Of a stretch of DNA of 64,000 nt, positions 11,446-23,490 are shown piece after piece (within the stretch, counting starts at the first letter, position 1; each line of letters starts with the position of its first letter). The position numbers and the translations under genes are program-made. Source of the DNA: Periconia sp. R9002 (lineage: Eukaryota > Ascomycota > Dothideomycetes > Pleosporales > Periconiaceae); the NCBI GenBank assembly GCA_023627715.1, contig JAMAHW010000128.1, positions 1-64,000 on the forward strand, written 5' to 3'. The notes below the pieces were generated by a model, which did no database searches, was not told the origin of the DNA, and was given only the letters and a program-made list of their open reading frames with translations.

Positions 11446-14400
11446 CTATTTTTTCGCGGGAAATATCTATTGAAACATGCTATTTTTTTGTTTCTTCTAC
11501 TGCAGCTAAAACGCTTAGCAGCGGTAATACTTCAAGTAGCTCCTATAACTCCTAGTATCTAAACACGCTTACACCTAAACAAGGAGTGGTGTGAAACGAA
11601 TCGGGGACGATTTGTTCTATTCTCTGGTATTCTGGCTCCTATATTATTTTCCCAACAGTTTGTAACCCTTCAGTGTAGGTACGACTTAAGCTATCAACTA
11701 TAGCTAACATGATGCCTGAGGTGTCTCTAAAGTTTCTTTTATCGAGAATTTAAAGACTTGGTTGAGATCTAGGTATACGGTGCTTAGAAATGTGAACCAA
11801 TGACCCAGAATCTCGTCGACTGTAAAAGTTTCGACTTCTATCCTCCACATCTCATTCTGTGGATGGTCACGATATGTCCGCACTCCGGACCCAAGGGAAA
11901 CGAACGTGTCGAGGAAGTCGTTTTTCACACAGTCCAACGGCCTCCCTATACATGACTACGACCGGGTTGTTGTATCCAAACATACCCGGTGATACTGCCC
12001 ACCAAGCATGGGCCAAGGAGCATGGAACCTAGGGTGGCTGAAAGCAGCCATCATGGCGTCTCGCATACTGACAGGGGCTCCGTAGGAACTGATTATAGTC
12101 AGGCCCCCGCCAACGGCTTTCAGTGGAAGGACACTAGATTCGGGACAAGTTAATACAGGAACTAGCGTGTCACACCAGTTTCAGAGCGTTTATGAAGTAT
12201 AAGATGATTGGTGGGTATCAAGAAGGGGACACCTGATGGCTGTTTTTGCGAGGGTAGGGTGAAGAGAAAGAAAGGCACTTACACTTCGCATTCGTCGTTT
12301 CCATTGCTTAGCACCCCTCCGGTTACCCCGTATCTAGCAAGGACCGAATCCACCCAAACTTGTGTGATAATTGTGTTCGATTCAGGGGTGCGGAGTTCAA
12401 GCCACGCCTCGGAGAAGTATCTCTCCGCGTCAGCCAGCACGGTTGCGTCGGTTCAAACATCGAGGACTGTGCTCGACAATTTACAAAACGAAATGGCCCA
12501 TATGCTGCAAGAGATGTATGGAGTTAGAAGGTTTCAAGCAATGGAGGTATGGGCCCCTGCTGGTTTGGTCTTCTCTTCTCAAAAAATTCCTCTCTGGACA
12601 ATACGGCAACTTACGCTTCGACCAGTACCACTCATCATATCATAACGGTCGTCTGGTGACTCTTTTCTCTCATCGAACTGCTCGTCCATTATCTCTCTCA
12701 GGATATAGAGCTCGTAGGAGAGGAAGGGAAAGAATAAGATATAAGGGGAGAAGGAGGGGAGAAGAGGGGGAGACAAACCAAACACCAGGAGGTTGCGACG
12801 GGGAGAACCATCGTCGGTGGGCTCAGGTGCTTGTGTTTCCAGAGTAGTTATCCAGGTAGTCGTTGATGTCAGCGTAACGAGATATCTGTTGTTTCTGACG
12901 TTCCTGTAGTATGCGTACTCGTCCTGGTCGAGGTCCATGTCAATGATTCTGTGATGGCGACTTCGGTGGGCCACAGAGAGCCATCTCCTAAGAGCTCCCA
13001 TATTATGTATGAGAGTTGTCCAACTAAGTAAGAGAATAAGTCCGTAGCCTCGTGTGCTTCAACCTTCAACTGCAGAGAGCGGGTTCGTTTTCGTAACTTA
13101 TAAAATAAAGGACCCCCAATCATAACTGCAGGATTCCCGAATCATGAATGTCTATTAACCAATTGATCAGCTGGGTCTTGAACTTGTGATGGTGGGGATG
13201 CGTAAGCTTCGTCTGTCTTCAGTAACTTCCTGTGAGGCACTCGAACGAGTCTCACGAATGAATTTCGAAAAGGGTCTGCACAGAGCTTACCACTGATCGG
13301 TATTCATTGCGTGGCGGATTATTATTTGAGAAGCTCTTAATTCTAGATTTGAGCGCTAGGTAAATTTACCTAAATATCAATTTAAAGTACATAACTAATG
13401 AAAATACTAATAGATACCTTATACAGTAGTAGGAACTTTAATTAGCTGTTTTAGCGTAGGTTTTCTTATAGCTTTCTTAATAATTATAATTCACGTAACT
13501 AACAGTTACCTGTGTGCATGTCCCAGCCACGGACGTTGCCTTGAGATCCCTACCAGTGTTAATACCGTGACAGATTTCACCAATCAATTGCGAAGAAGAA
13601 GACACTTTAATATTTCCTGTTATGCATTTAAAAGACCTTGCGAGGAACCCTTAAGAGCTTAAGATGCTAAGAGGGGCGTACGCAGCGGGAACGAGGTATA
13701 CAATAATTATTACTTTAGTAGCGATATGTCTTGCGTTGGTTTGTCTTCTAGGAATGGAGTGGCTGAAACTAGAGAACAAGGCAGCAGGATCAGGAAATAT
13801 CGAACTTTCTCCTGAGGAAGAAAACGAATAGAGCAAAAAGTAGGTAGAGTGTCCTTGCTCTCCCGAGTTATTGATCGTGTCCAGGCAGATTGAGCTCAGT
13901 TTCTGAGAAATCTAATACACCAATCATACTATTTGATTCGCTTTTGCCTCTCGTGTACAGCATGGCGTAGTCTGTGAATGCGTGACAGGAAGAATGGCCA
14001 AGGATCGTTCCATGCATACCCGATCGAAATCCCCACTACACTGCATGCCCCGTGGATGCGTCGTGTCTAATCATTGATGCGTATCATGTTGATTAAAAAC
14101 GAGGCAATCAGGCGTGCAGTACTTTAGCGCCGGCGTATCGCCTTGGCCGTCCCCAGTATCTCCAATGCGCGCAAGGCAACCACGCAAGGCGACCCTGTAA
14201 GGTGAGCCCCGGAGCAACATAAGCTCCACCGTAGTTCGGGCTCAATAGCGACTGCACACCCTCCCGTAGTTATGCATAGAGTCTTCCTCGTGCTCTTCCA
14301 TATGAATATGTATACCCCACTTCGCGGTTATTGGTCGCTGTTTTCCTTGTGCATATGCCGCTTTCATCATCCGTTGCCCCCCAAGCAGCACCGGGGCATC

Positions 14401-14569
14401 CTTTAACCTGTTGAACTGAAAATATAATTTTCCCAGCCACTTTCTCAATTTATTGGTCCATCCTCTCCTTCCCCCAAACTTCTGGTGGAATTCTATCGCA
14501 GTGAAAATATTCCTTCTGTAAAACCGCCTCCAGAATATTTATTCGCTTTGATTTCTTGGCCTTAATAGT
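11446..14569. other. Gene-poor interval with degenerate ORFs
   Basis: Three kilobases without a gene I can support. On the minus strand, 12170-11704 gives two protein-like stretches (SSYGAPVSMRD... then a 77-codon frame at 11937-11704) in different frames that no consistent splice joins. They look like a decayed gene of a family I do not recognise. A purine-rich tract spans about 12714-12780, and 13340-13500 is A/T-rich in a RIP-like way. The ORFs over 12208-13123 are low-complexity and probably chance. Confidence 0.5.
11704..12170 (-). pseudogene. Unrecognised decayed coding fragment
   Basis: The upstream part reads a plausible soluble-protein sequence (APVSMRDAMMAAF, HAPWPML) and the downstream part reads YRDHPQNEMWRIEVETF and LDLNQVFKFS. 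The joining region carries stops and the frames do not agree under any intron I tried. The family is not known to me; no function is assigned. Confidence 0.3.
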
Positions 14570-16082
14570 ATGCCGTACAATACAGCAAGAGCGTCCAGCA
14601 AAATGGGCCAATCATACCCAATCCCAGCTCCACGAGTACAGAAAGAAGTTTTCATGGTATAAAATTTTCCCCCGTTACCGTATCAAACTAATTAATTGTG
14701 CTTACTCGCTTTTTTAGGGTGTTATTTGGGCAGGAACAGCGTTGGGAACTGTAGCACTTGCTTCGCGCTACTATGTCCGTTTCCGATGCTTCAGAAAGCT
14801 GCTTCTAGATGACTACATTGTTGGGGTCGCTTGGTGTCTTATCCTAGCAACGGCAATTACCTGGCAGATGATTGTAGCCGACCTGTATGAAATGCTTGAG
14901 GTTGGAGCTGGTTTGCGCCCACCCTCGCCTACCTTCGTAGCGAATACCCTAAAGTACGCGCGGGGACAGTTCAGTGTACTCTTCTTATTCTACGTCGTCA
15001 TCTACACCATCAAGGGAAATTTTCTGGTCTTCTTCCACAAACTTGGGAATCAGGTATGCATGCGCTGCTCAATGAACCATCACAACAGAACTAATGATTC
15101 CGCAGATCACAAGCTACCGCATCGCGTTCTGGTGTATCAGTGCCTTCACGGCCGCTTCTTTCTTTACCTCAATTGGTGATATACAGTATAGCTGTCTGCT
15201 CTCGGACTTTGAATATATCATATCGACCTGCGCCGCGGAAGACGCCATCAACTTCCAGAATGTCAGTTTGAAGGTGAACATGGTGCTCGATGTGGTCTCA
15301 GATGCTATGAGTAAGCCCCCATATTTGTTTTCTTGTGCATCATCTTTCCCCTTCCAACTTGACTTCAGATCTGCTTCTCCGGGATCTAAATCTTTCTTTT
15401 GTATACTAGAGCTGACAAGCATTCCACAGTCATAGCTCTACCCATCTCGATCCTTTGGAACGTCCGTATTAGCATGCGCAGACGAATGGCCTTGACCGCC
15501 ATCTTCGGACTCGTTCTGGTTACGATGATAATCTCTATCATTCGAGTTTCTGTTGTAAGCAAGGATGCTAGCCATAACTCGAGCAAACAAGTGGAATCGA
15601 CTTGGCTGTACATATGGCACTTCACCGAGTCATTTGTTGGTACGTATGGTACGCAAAACCCGTCTCTGGTCTATACCTGACACTTCCCCATAGCTCTCCT
15701 GGTAGCATGCCTGGGCTCTTTCCGTGCGCTCTTTGCCACCAAAGAACACGCCCGCGATGCTTTAGCGGCGGCCGAGAACCACCAACACGAAGCTGAGAAA
15801 GATAGCGATCACAAACGTCACCGCATTCTTGTTGCTCACTTCAAACACTTCCAAAACTCTTTGTTTGAAACAATTAAGGACGGAGAGAATTCGAGGTCGA
15901 CGATGAAAGGTATGGAAAGAACCGAAAGCTCCAGCGTCACAGGCTTGCGAAGTGGAACAAGTATCGGTGGTGAGAGTGATGCGATTGCGCCTGAGAATAG
16001 CATTTGGCACGATAATTATGAGATGACGAACGTCACGGCATTGAATTCTCATGGGCTTACGCAAGTGGATAGTAACGTGTAA
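14570..16082 (+). CDS. Fungal rhodopsin-like integral membrane protein (PTH11-type), copy 2
   Basis: Five exons (14570-14656, 14718-15053, 15106-15310, 15430-15639, 15694-16082) join perfectly for 408 residues. The LLLDDYIVGVAW segment marks helix 2. Long hydrophobic helices follow, and SILWNVRISMRRRMAL lies between helices 5 and 6 where this family usually has ILWRLQM. A hydrophilic tail of about 130 residues is rich in His, Ser and charged residues. It is much less similar to copy 1 than recent duplicates would be. A plasma-membrane sensing role is proposed for the family, but no ligand can be read from sequence. All splice sites are GT-AG. Confidence 0.85.
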
Positions 16083-17328
16083 AGCACTCTATGTCAAAGT
16101 CCTCAGCGCATATCAGGATGATGGGTTGTATTAGGCAACCCTTTGACTTAGAACGAGAGAATGGTTTGAATGTGCTCAGATCTATGGGAAAAGTTGTATA
16201 GTTTCTATGAATAGCTGCTTCACGAGATTGATAACGCCTGTTTCTTATCACAGGGGATGTTGCCAAAGTTTGGGCTCTTCGAGTATGTGATGTGTAGTTC
16301 TGCGAACGTGTTGCCTTGTTTTCGTGAGCTTACCGAATGCAATACCCAATAAATCATGCATTGACCTGGAACCTAGGGGCGCGCATGTCTACGAACTAGC
16401 ATACCACACTGATATCATGCGGCTGTGTGGCGAAACGGATTGGGACCCAATATGCGAATGTAGGGGTACATAAATTAAAAATCACAACAAAAGCGCTATC
16501 TGTTGATCGTAGCCCAATGAGTTATTTCTGGCAGCGGGGCTGCGGGCAGCATGGGATTGGGGAGCTAAGCGCCTAAAAGGCAAACCCAGTACGCAGGCTA
16601 TGTTCACCCTGTTACTTCGGTGTTCGTAGGCAAACAGAGAGGCCCGGTCACCTACTCAGCAAATTGCTTTATGGGGGGATATCTTTTTTTTTCTTTCGCA
16701 AATATAAATCCCTTCTTTGTAGAAGATAAGGACGTATTTTTTGAGCAAGACTGACTTCTCAATTAGTCGATCTCCTTCATCGCTACGCTGTATGCTTCTT
16801 CAGCCAAATCACACATTCTTACCGTCGATCAGCTCAACAGCCATGCCACGTCCTGGTGCTAATGTGTCGGGACTGTTTACATTGTCGACATTGGAAAAAT
16901 ACTCTACACTTAGATGGCTGGTGCTCGCTATGGCGGCATCCTGGCTGGTGGCCAGTCTAAGCCTTGGATGGAAGAACCATATTATCGATGGTCGGTTTTC
17001 CGCTCCATAAGAAAGAAGCATGCTTACAGATCCCAAGTTACTTGCACAGCTGTTCTGGCGATAGTATGGTTGCAGGCACGATCAAAAACCGTTGTTTACA
17101 CGTTACTTGACGGAGGTTAATTAAGGTGGAAATGTAATTTATTGCTTATTGGTGCTATCGATACTGTACCCGGAGGGGTAGCAGGGTTCCTTCGCTTCGC
17201 CGCATAGTAGGCAAACAATCAATGCGAAATTATTGTCATACCGTGTTTATCTTAAAGGCGTAGCCTCGCGCAAAAGATGTGATCCCTTAGCACCCCCATT
17301 GCTTCATCTGTCTATCAATCGCATCATT
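16083..17328. other. Intergenic with one possible small membrane ORF
   Basis: This is mostly non-coding. An ATG at 16842 opens a frame of 56 codons to 17010 with one strong hydrophobic segment (RWLVLAMAASWLVASLSLGW). Splicing at a GT near 16991 to an AG near 17030 would give a slightly different end. There are no homologues I know, so it is left as a candidate only. T-rich tracts near 16684-16700 may belong to a promoter. Confidence 0.4.
16842..17010 (+). CDS. Possible small single-helix membrane protein
   Basis: A 56-codon frame starting MPRPGANVSG with one transmembrane-like helix at about residues 24-43. It lies 320 bp upstream of a P450 on the same strand. Nothing beyond ATG, length and hydrophobicity supports it; it could be chance or the first exon of something lost. 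Confidence 0.22.
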
Positions 17329-19090
17329 ATGGCAGCTATCGCCGCCATCGTCTTTAGTGTGCTCGCGTTTCCGGTTTCTTTGCTGCTTTGGAGTTATATC
17401 TCGCTGCAGCGTCACAGGGAGGTCGCACAGAAAATCGGTTTTCCTGTTCTTGTCAAATGGGTGTCGCCGAGCAACCCATTCTGGATGATTTTCGGGAGCT
17501 CCATCGTTCAGGCATGCCGCAGGCTACACATAGGTACCGCCAACTTCCGACGCATGTACTGGTTTGGATGGGAGGGCAACGAACGTTCCAAGATTCACGA
17601 GGAGCTCGGCGAGGTCTTTGTCCTCGTCGCACCAGCTGGAATCTGGCTCTGTGTCGCAGATGCTGAGGTCATTGACGAGGTGATCCGTCGCCCTAAGGAC
17701 TTCCGGCGCAATATGGAGCAATTCGCCGTGCTCAATGTTTACGGCCATAATTTATCTACCACTGATGATGAAGAGTGGCAGAAACACCGTAAAATCACCG
17801 CTATTACATTTACGGAGCGCATCAACGAGCTTGTCTGGCGAGAGTCCCTTGTCCAGTCAAAAGCAATGCTCGAATATTGGAAGGATCGCCAGCCTGTGAC
17901 CACCATCACAGGCGACACCAAAGTCTTCACCCTCAACGTCTTGGCAGCCGCCATCTTTAACAAGAATTATCCTTTTGAAGGCGTCGAAGCGAAGTATCGT
18001 CAAGGCGAAAAGAAAAACGACTCAAACATTTACCGGGACTCCCTATCAACCATTCTCTCAAGTATCGTCCAAATCTTCATTTTCGGAGAAGAAGGCTTGA
18101 ACAAGTGGTGGATGCCGAAGTCTTGGAAAGATGCTTCGATAGCCGTTGGCGTCTTCCGCTCTTATATTCTCAGATTAATCTATGAAGAACGCGATGAAGC
18201 TTCGCGAGACATTGAGAAGAATCAGCACCTTGTTGCCGCTCTGGTTCGCGCTTGCGAAGTCGAGAAGCGCGCCGAACCCGCTCAGCTCGGGCGCAGAAAC
18301 ATGACACTGACCGAAACAGAGATTGTCAGTAATCTATTCGTTTACGCGTTTGCCGGTAATGATACGACTGCTGTTGTGCTATCACATATACTGGTTGATC
18401 TTGCGGCGCATCCAAAGACTCAGGACTGGATTGCAGAAGAGCTCCATTACTATCTACCGAGCGACAACATAGCAGAATGGGACTATCGGGTTTATCCAAA
18501 ACTCAAGCGATGTCTTTCCGTGGTGGTAAAATTAGAATCAATTCCCTTAAGGATTAATGTATACTGATGCGATGCAGTACGAAGCGTTGAGAATTGACCA
18601 TCCTCTCAATCAACTCATTAAGATTAACAGAGACAGAGAACAAACTCTCCGCGTCAAAGGCAAAGACTACCTCCTCCCCGCTGGAACCAATTTGCACCTC
18701 AGTCTCGCAGCGGTGCACACTCTTCCCCGATATTGGGGCGATTCAAACCTCACATGGAGACCCGAGCGTTTCATCACTTCGACAGGCCCAGGCATTGAGG
18801 ACGAAGTTCTTGCTCCGGACACATCAGCACATTATCTACCGTGGGCCTACGGACAGCGAATATGCCCAGGTAAAAAATTCAGTCAAGTAGAGCTTGTCGC
18901 CGTGCTAGCGATGCTTTTCCGTGATCATATAGCTTTACCGCAGCCTAAGCTTGATGAGTCAATGGAAGATGCTCAAGCCCGATTGTTCAGAACAGGCATG
19001 AACATCAATCATGAAGGGACTATGCTGTTTGAGATTGCCCAACCGAAAGAGGCTGCTCTGGCATGGACTCGCCGTTCTATCAAAGCATGA
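17329..19090 (+). CDS. Cytochrome P450 monooxygenase (first of three)
   Basis: Exons 17329-18525 and 18578-19090 give 569 residues. The track frame opens at a TTG (17233), but the first ATG is 17329 and is followed by an N-terminal membrane anchor (IVFSVLAFPVSLLLW). The I-helix oxygen-binding motif AGNDTT, the K-helix ExxR in YEALR (immediately after the intron), the PERF motif, and the heme loop WAYGQRICPG with the Cys ligand are all present. It is intact. It probably hydroxylates or oxidises the cluster intermediate on the ER surface; the substrate cannot be assigned. It is somewhat longer than the usual 500-530 residues. Confidence 0.93.
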
Positions 19091-19970
19091 CAGTCTAAGT
19101 AGTTGCTCGGAACCTAAGGTTCCAGTGGTTCTGGTGCGCATGTATTGATAGTTGATCATCATCGGAAGGTATTACACATGGACTTCTACTACTTTAATGA
19201 TTATCTATGTAGTATGTCGCTTTACTTGATTCTGTGTGTTATATCTTTCCTAAAATGAACCTGCTGAAGTCTTTGTGCTTCTACAAGGCTGCCACGCCAC
19301 TGTACTTCTCTAAACCTATCTTCATGTACGGTTCGGCATGGATTGCGACACGCTCGATTTGGCTTCTAGGCATCATCTTTGTCATCGATGCACACTCTAT
19401 CAACAGACTCAGAATAGAATCATACAAAGACCCATTGTAATGGCAGGGAATTGCGCTGCTGTCATGCGGCAACCGTTGTGCACATGCATATGCGAGGATA
19501 GATAGAAATGGTCATGTCACATCATCCGGAAAGCGAACACAGCCTCGCCCGCGCCCTCATGATTGAGTCGATGACCTGTGCATTTGGCTTACTGTCTTGG
19601 AATATATTGCAACCATCATTCCGCTAGTCTACTCTGCAGTGGTCCTTAATGCAGCTACTATCCTGCGGGAAAGATTGAGAAACAAGGCAACTGGATCTCT
19701 TGCATGCATGAGGAGGCAACCGGGTGCTAGGTCAACCCCTGTGCCGAGGCAACCAGTTTTGCTGTGCGCTAGTTGGTCGTTTGCGCGGACAGGACAAAAT
19801 CGCTGCAACAACCGTACTGCTTGTCATGACAGCACTGGCTATTTTGGTCCGCAACTCTCGCGACTGAATTTAGCCTGGAAACGATTAGTAGCAATCCATG
19901 TGCTTTTATATAATACTTTCGATAGATCATGACTAGGAAATTTCCCACTTCCAAAGATTCATCCTAGAAA
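19091..19970. other. Intergenic between P450 1 and P450 2
   Basis: 880 bp, with only short chance frames. It should hold the 3' end of the first P450 and the promoter of the second. A TATA-like TTTTATATAATA lies at about 19904-19915, 55-65 bp before the second P450 start. Confidence 0.5.
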
Positions 19971-21771
19971 ATGAAATTCCCATCAATGGCTCTTGACACC
20001 CAGAAATTATGGTTGGCCGTTCTCTTGATCATATCATTGCTACTCTGGAGGTTTTGGCGGTTCACCGTCAGTCCCTGGTTGCATCCTGAGAAGGTGAAGG
20101 AACTCCCGTATTGGATTCCAGGTATGCTTACCGCTGTATATGTGACCCGCTATTGACTGACGTTGCAATTGCGTAGTTTTAGGTATATTTCTCTAATGTC
20201 TCACTAACAGCATGGCTTACCTTTTTATCAGGACATACACTGTCATTCTATCGCAATGGTGCTGCGTTAGCTGATGCAGGCATGTATGTTGTTCCGTGAA
20301 AGTTGCTGGGGATAAACTAACAGAAAAAAAGGAAGATTGTTGGTGACAGTCTGGAGCCATTTGCAGTGCAGCTCCTAGGCGTCAAAAACTACTACATTAT
20401 TAACTCGAGTGACATCAACAAAGTCTTTCGCGATATTACTGCTCTTTCGTGGGATCGACACGTGGACGAACAGCTTGTCCAAATTGGCGTAAAACGTACA
20501 GATCTGCATAACCTACATAACAATCTGATCCAAACACGGGACTTTTCCCCTGATCTCGACAGCAATACTAAGGAAGAGCAAACCATTAGAGAATTCACCA
20601 TCTGGGCTTATCGACGACAGCTGATGGTCGATAAAGTTGATGAACTATCGACTGTGTATTTCAACACGATTCTAACCAGATGTTCATGGGACAATATTTT
20701 AAAGACAAGATCTTCGGATGGAGCTACTGACGCTGTTCAAATACATCTTCGTGGGCTTTTGGATCACACCATTTCGCATGCAATCACCAAAATGCTTTTT
20801 GGAGACCATATCTTTGAAATTGATGTCGAAACAACAAGAGTGTTTCAGTCTTATGTTGACAATTTCTGGCGTCTAGTCTATCGCTATCCTATGGTACTTT
20901 CCGGGGACTTTCCAGGTACTTACGAACGCACAATGACAATCTTAGAGAAGTATCAAGAAGCTCCAAGTGTCAAAAAGTCAGATGCATCCTGGCTTCTAAA
21001 GACCGTGATGGCTTCACAACAGCAATCTGGGATGGAGAAACGCTCTAACGCAGCCATGCTGTGTATTTTATACTTGGCGTATGTTGAGCAAGCAGCCTGA
21101 TTTATTTTCACGCTGACAGCTGATTTAGAGCTATTGCCAACGTTCATGCCACAGCCTATTGGCTACTAAGCTACATTCTCTTCGATTCCGAACTTCAGCG
21201 TACAATCCAAACAGAGACGGCTCCTGCATTTAAGGATGGGGAATACGATACCACGTATATTCTCGAAAAGTGCCCGCTGCTCGAGTCAGCATTCCGCGAG
21301 GTCTTACGCCTGCATATTACCTCGTACTCTTCCCGCCACGTTGATCAGCCTATAAGCTTTGGGCGCAAGATATTTGAACCGGGAGCCATCATTCTCATCC
21401 CATTCAGACAGCTTAATCACTCCGAGAAAGTGTGGGGGGAAGATCACAATAAGTTCGATCCCGCCAGATTTCTGGAAAACAAATCACTGGTCAACCACCC
21501 AACATTCCGTGTTTTCGGCGGAGGAGCAAATCTCTGTCCTGGGAAGGCATATGCTTATCGCATGGTACTAAGCTATGTGGCTCTCATCTTGTACAAATTT
21601 GATGTAATTATACCTCCGCAGAAGGGTTCACCCCAGCAATTCCCAAAGGCGGAGAATGAGACTTTGGTGTTCGGTGTGGCTGTGCCTAAGAAAGGCACTG
21701 ATCCATTGGTTGAGTTGAAACGATCGAAACATCCTGATATTACGACCATCGTAACGTCCAAGAGTTTGTAA
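19971..21771 (+). CDS. Cytochrome P450 monooxygenase (second; CYP7/CYP8-like subgroup)
   Basis: Four exons (19971-20121, 20232-20283, 20332-21078, 21129-21771) join in frame for 530 residues. An N-terminal anchor is followed by a proline-rich PYWIPG hinge and a GHTLSF segment. The I helix is atypical (IANVHATAYW) with no AGxDTT, as in CYP7/CYP8-type enzymes where the Thr is replaced. ExxR is EVLR, then FDPARF, then heme loop FGGGANLCPG with the Cys. The third exon relies on an acceptor at the end of a run of seven A bases; other acceptors break the frame. The altered I helix suggests either an unusual oxidation or an isomerase/dehydratase-like reaction, but that is inference. Confidence 0.9.
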
Positions 21772-23490
21772 GGTTACTTCTATTTACATATGATGGGTCT
21801 TCTTGGGTTATACAATTGGTTGCCATCTATACACACCTACAATTTTTGAATATAACATGTAGTTGATCACATAACTGGTTGTGTCACCTATAATGGAAGG
21901 AACCGCGTGAGACCAGTACATGATCTTTCAAGACTATGATTGCTTGAGCTTTCTATGGGAACATTTACACAACACAGTAATCGTGCTTTTAGGCGAACGT
22001 ATTATCTCCCTCGGAGCCGATGTAACAGAAGAATCCTAGCTAGTCATCAGTATGGAAAATTACATAGTAATGTATTATATGAATGCAAGCTGATAGCCAA
22101 TAGCCTAAATTGAGGGGTCGAGAGTGTGCATATGCATACGCGCTGCCATCACCGGGCGCAGCAGCTCGAGGACGAGAACGACCTGCACATTTCAGAAACG
22201 AGTCATTGTTAAGCCCGTACATACATAACCCCACCTTAGTGTTGGGGTTTGTGACACCACAAATACGACATAGCCAATCGATATCATCACTGTTAAAGTG
22301 GCCTGAATTGTGAGGGTTGCATTCCAGTGTGTGATTCTTCCTATCTCAGCATTGCAAAGACCAGGATTGCAATAAACCAGGTAAACAGCATCACCAATGG
22401 GATGTGTTTTCATGTATTACTGCGCAATATCTCTCTAACCATAAACCAAATGTTACTTCGCTCTCGTCAAAATTCATCACAATAAGAGACCCCTGACCTC
22501 TCGCGCTCATAACGGACAAGTTGCGTTCTTCTTCCAATGCAGCTGATAAGCACATACTGAAATAACAAAGCTGCATTGCATACCAGGCAATTCTGCAGAT
22601 TTGAAATTCACCGATTTACCATGGTTTTTCTTTCTTGTGTAGTAGCCAATAAATCATACTGTCACCATTCAACGCGAAACCGTACGATGAGGCAGAGAGT
22701 AAGCACCAATTGAAGCAAACGGCGTTTAGCGTATCGGGCCGAGCCACACGGTACGGTGCGATGCATATCAGCACAGATCAGGTGCTCGTATTACGCGCTA
22801 ACCCTAACCATCGCTAAGCCTTGTTACATCCCTTGTCAGTTTATATAAGGGGGGACAATTGTAGCTGCCCCATTTGGACTTTTGGCGTAATGATGAGTGT
22901 CGGCCCCCAAAATGCCCATCTGTCGCAATATATATGCCCCTTGAACGGTGATGATATGGATTAGCTACGCCGTACCTTTGCTGTCAGACGATCACATGTC
23001 CAACTCCAGTAATTCCACTGCCATCCTATGCTATCTAAATTTGTAGTACACTGCATCCTCGTGAGAAACGAGGCAGACCGCAATACGCGCCCACACCTTC
23101 GTTCTGGTATGCGGAGGCTAGGATAGGGGAGTAATGTGCAGCATAGGTTGGGTTGTAAGTGCATTACCGGTCAGTTCAACAGTAGTAGCTCTCAGCACGT
23201 TTCTGAAACTACATGCAGTACCTATTACGGGCTCCGAAAGTTCATGAGTTGCCTTGTTTCGGTCTTGCGACATGTACGAACTCACTGGACAAGACACGAA
23301 AAGGTCTAGGGGTGTCATTATCAATCAGGACGAGGGAAAGCTTGAGATGAATGCGCCCCACTGGTGCACATTTGCATTTAAGCAGTCAAGTTCGAATTTT
23401 TGGAAGAACAAAATCCAGTGTCTATACTGACAAAACTTAAATTCCATCATTCATATTATTCCCTTCGTTGATTGACAAACCTTTTCTCAA
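21772..23490. other. Intergenic, 1.7 kb, no gene seen
   Basis: Only short frames on both strands. There is a TTATATAAGG box at about 22840 with no gene near enough downstream to need it. I see no repeat, RNA gene or decayed gene that I can name. Confidence 0.5.

Noticed and set aside
12208..13123. Overlapping 76-158 codon frames on both strands
   Set aside because: Low-complexity, purine-rich sequence; frames overlap, and no domain or splice pattern supports them.
17388..17666. Plus-strand frame inside P450 1
   Set aside because: It is a shadow frame of an exon with clear P450 coding sequence.
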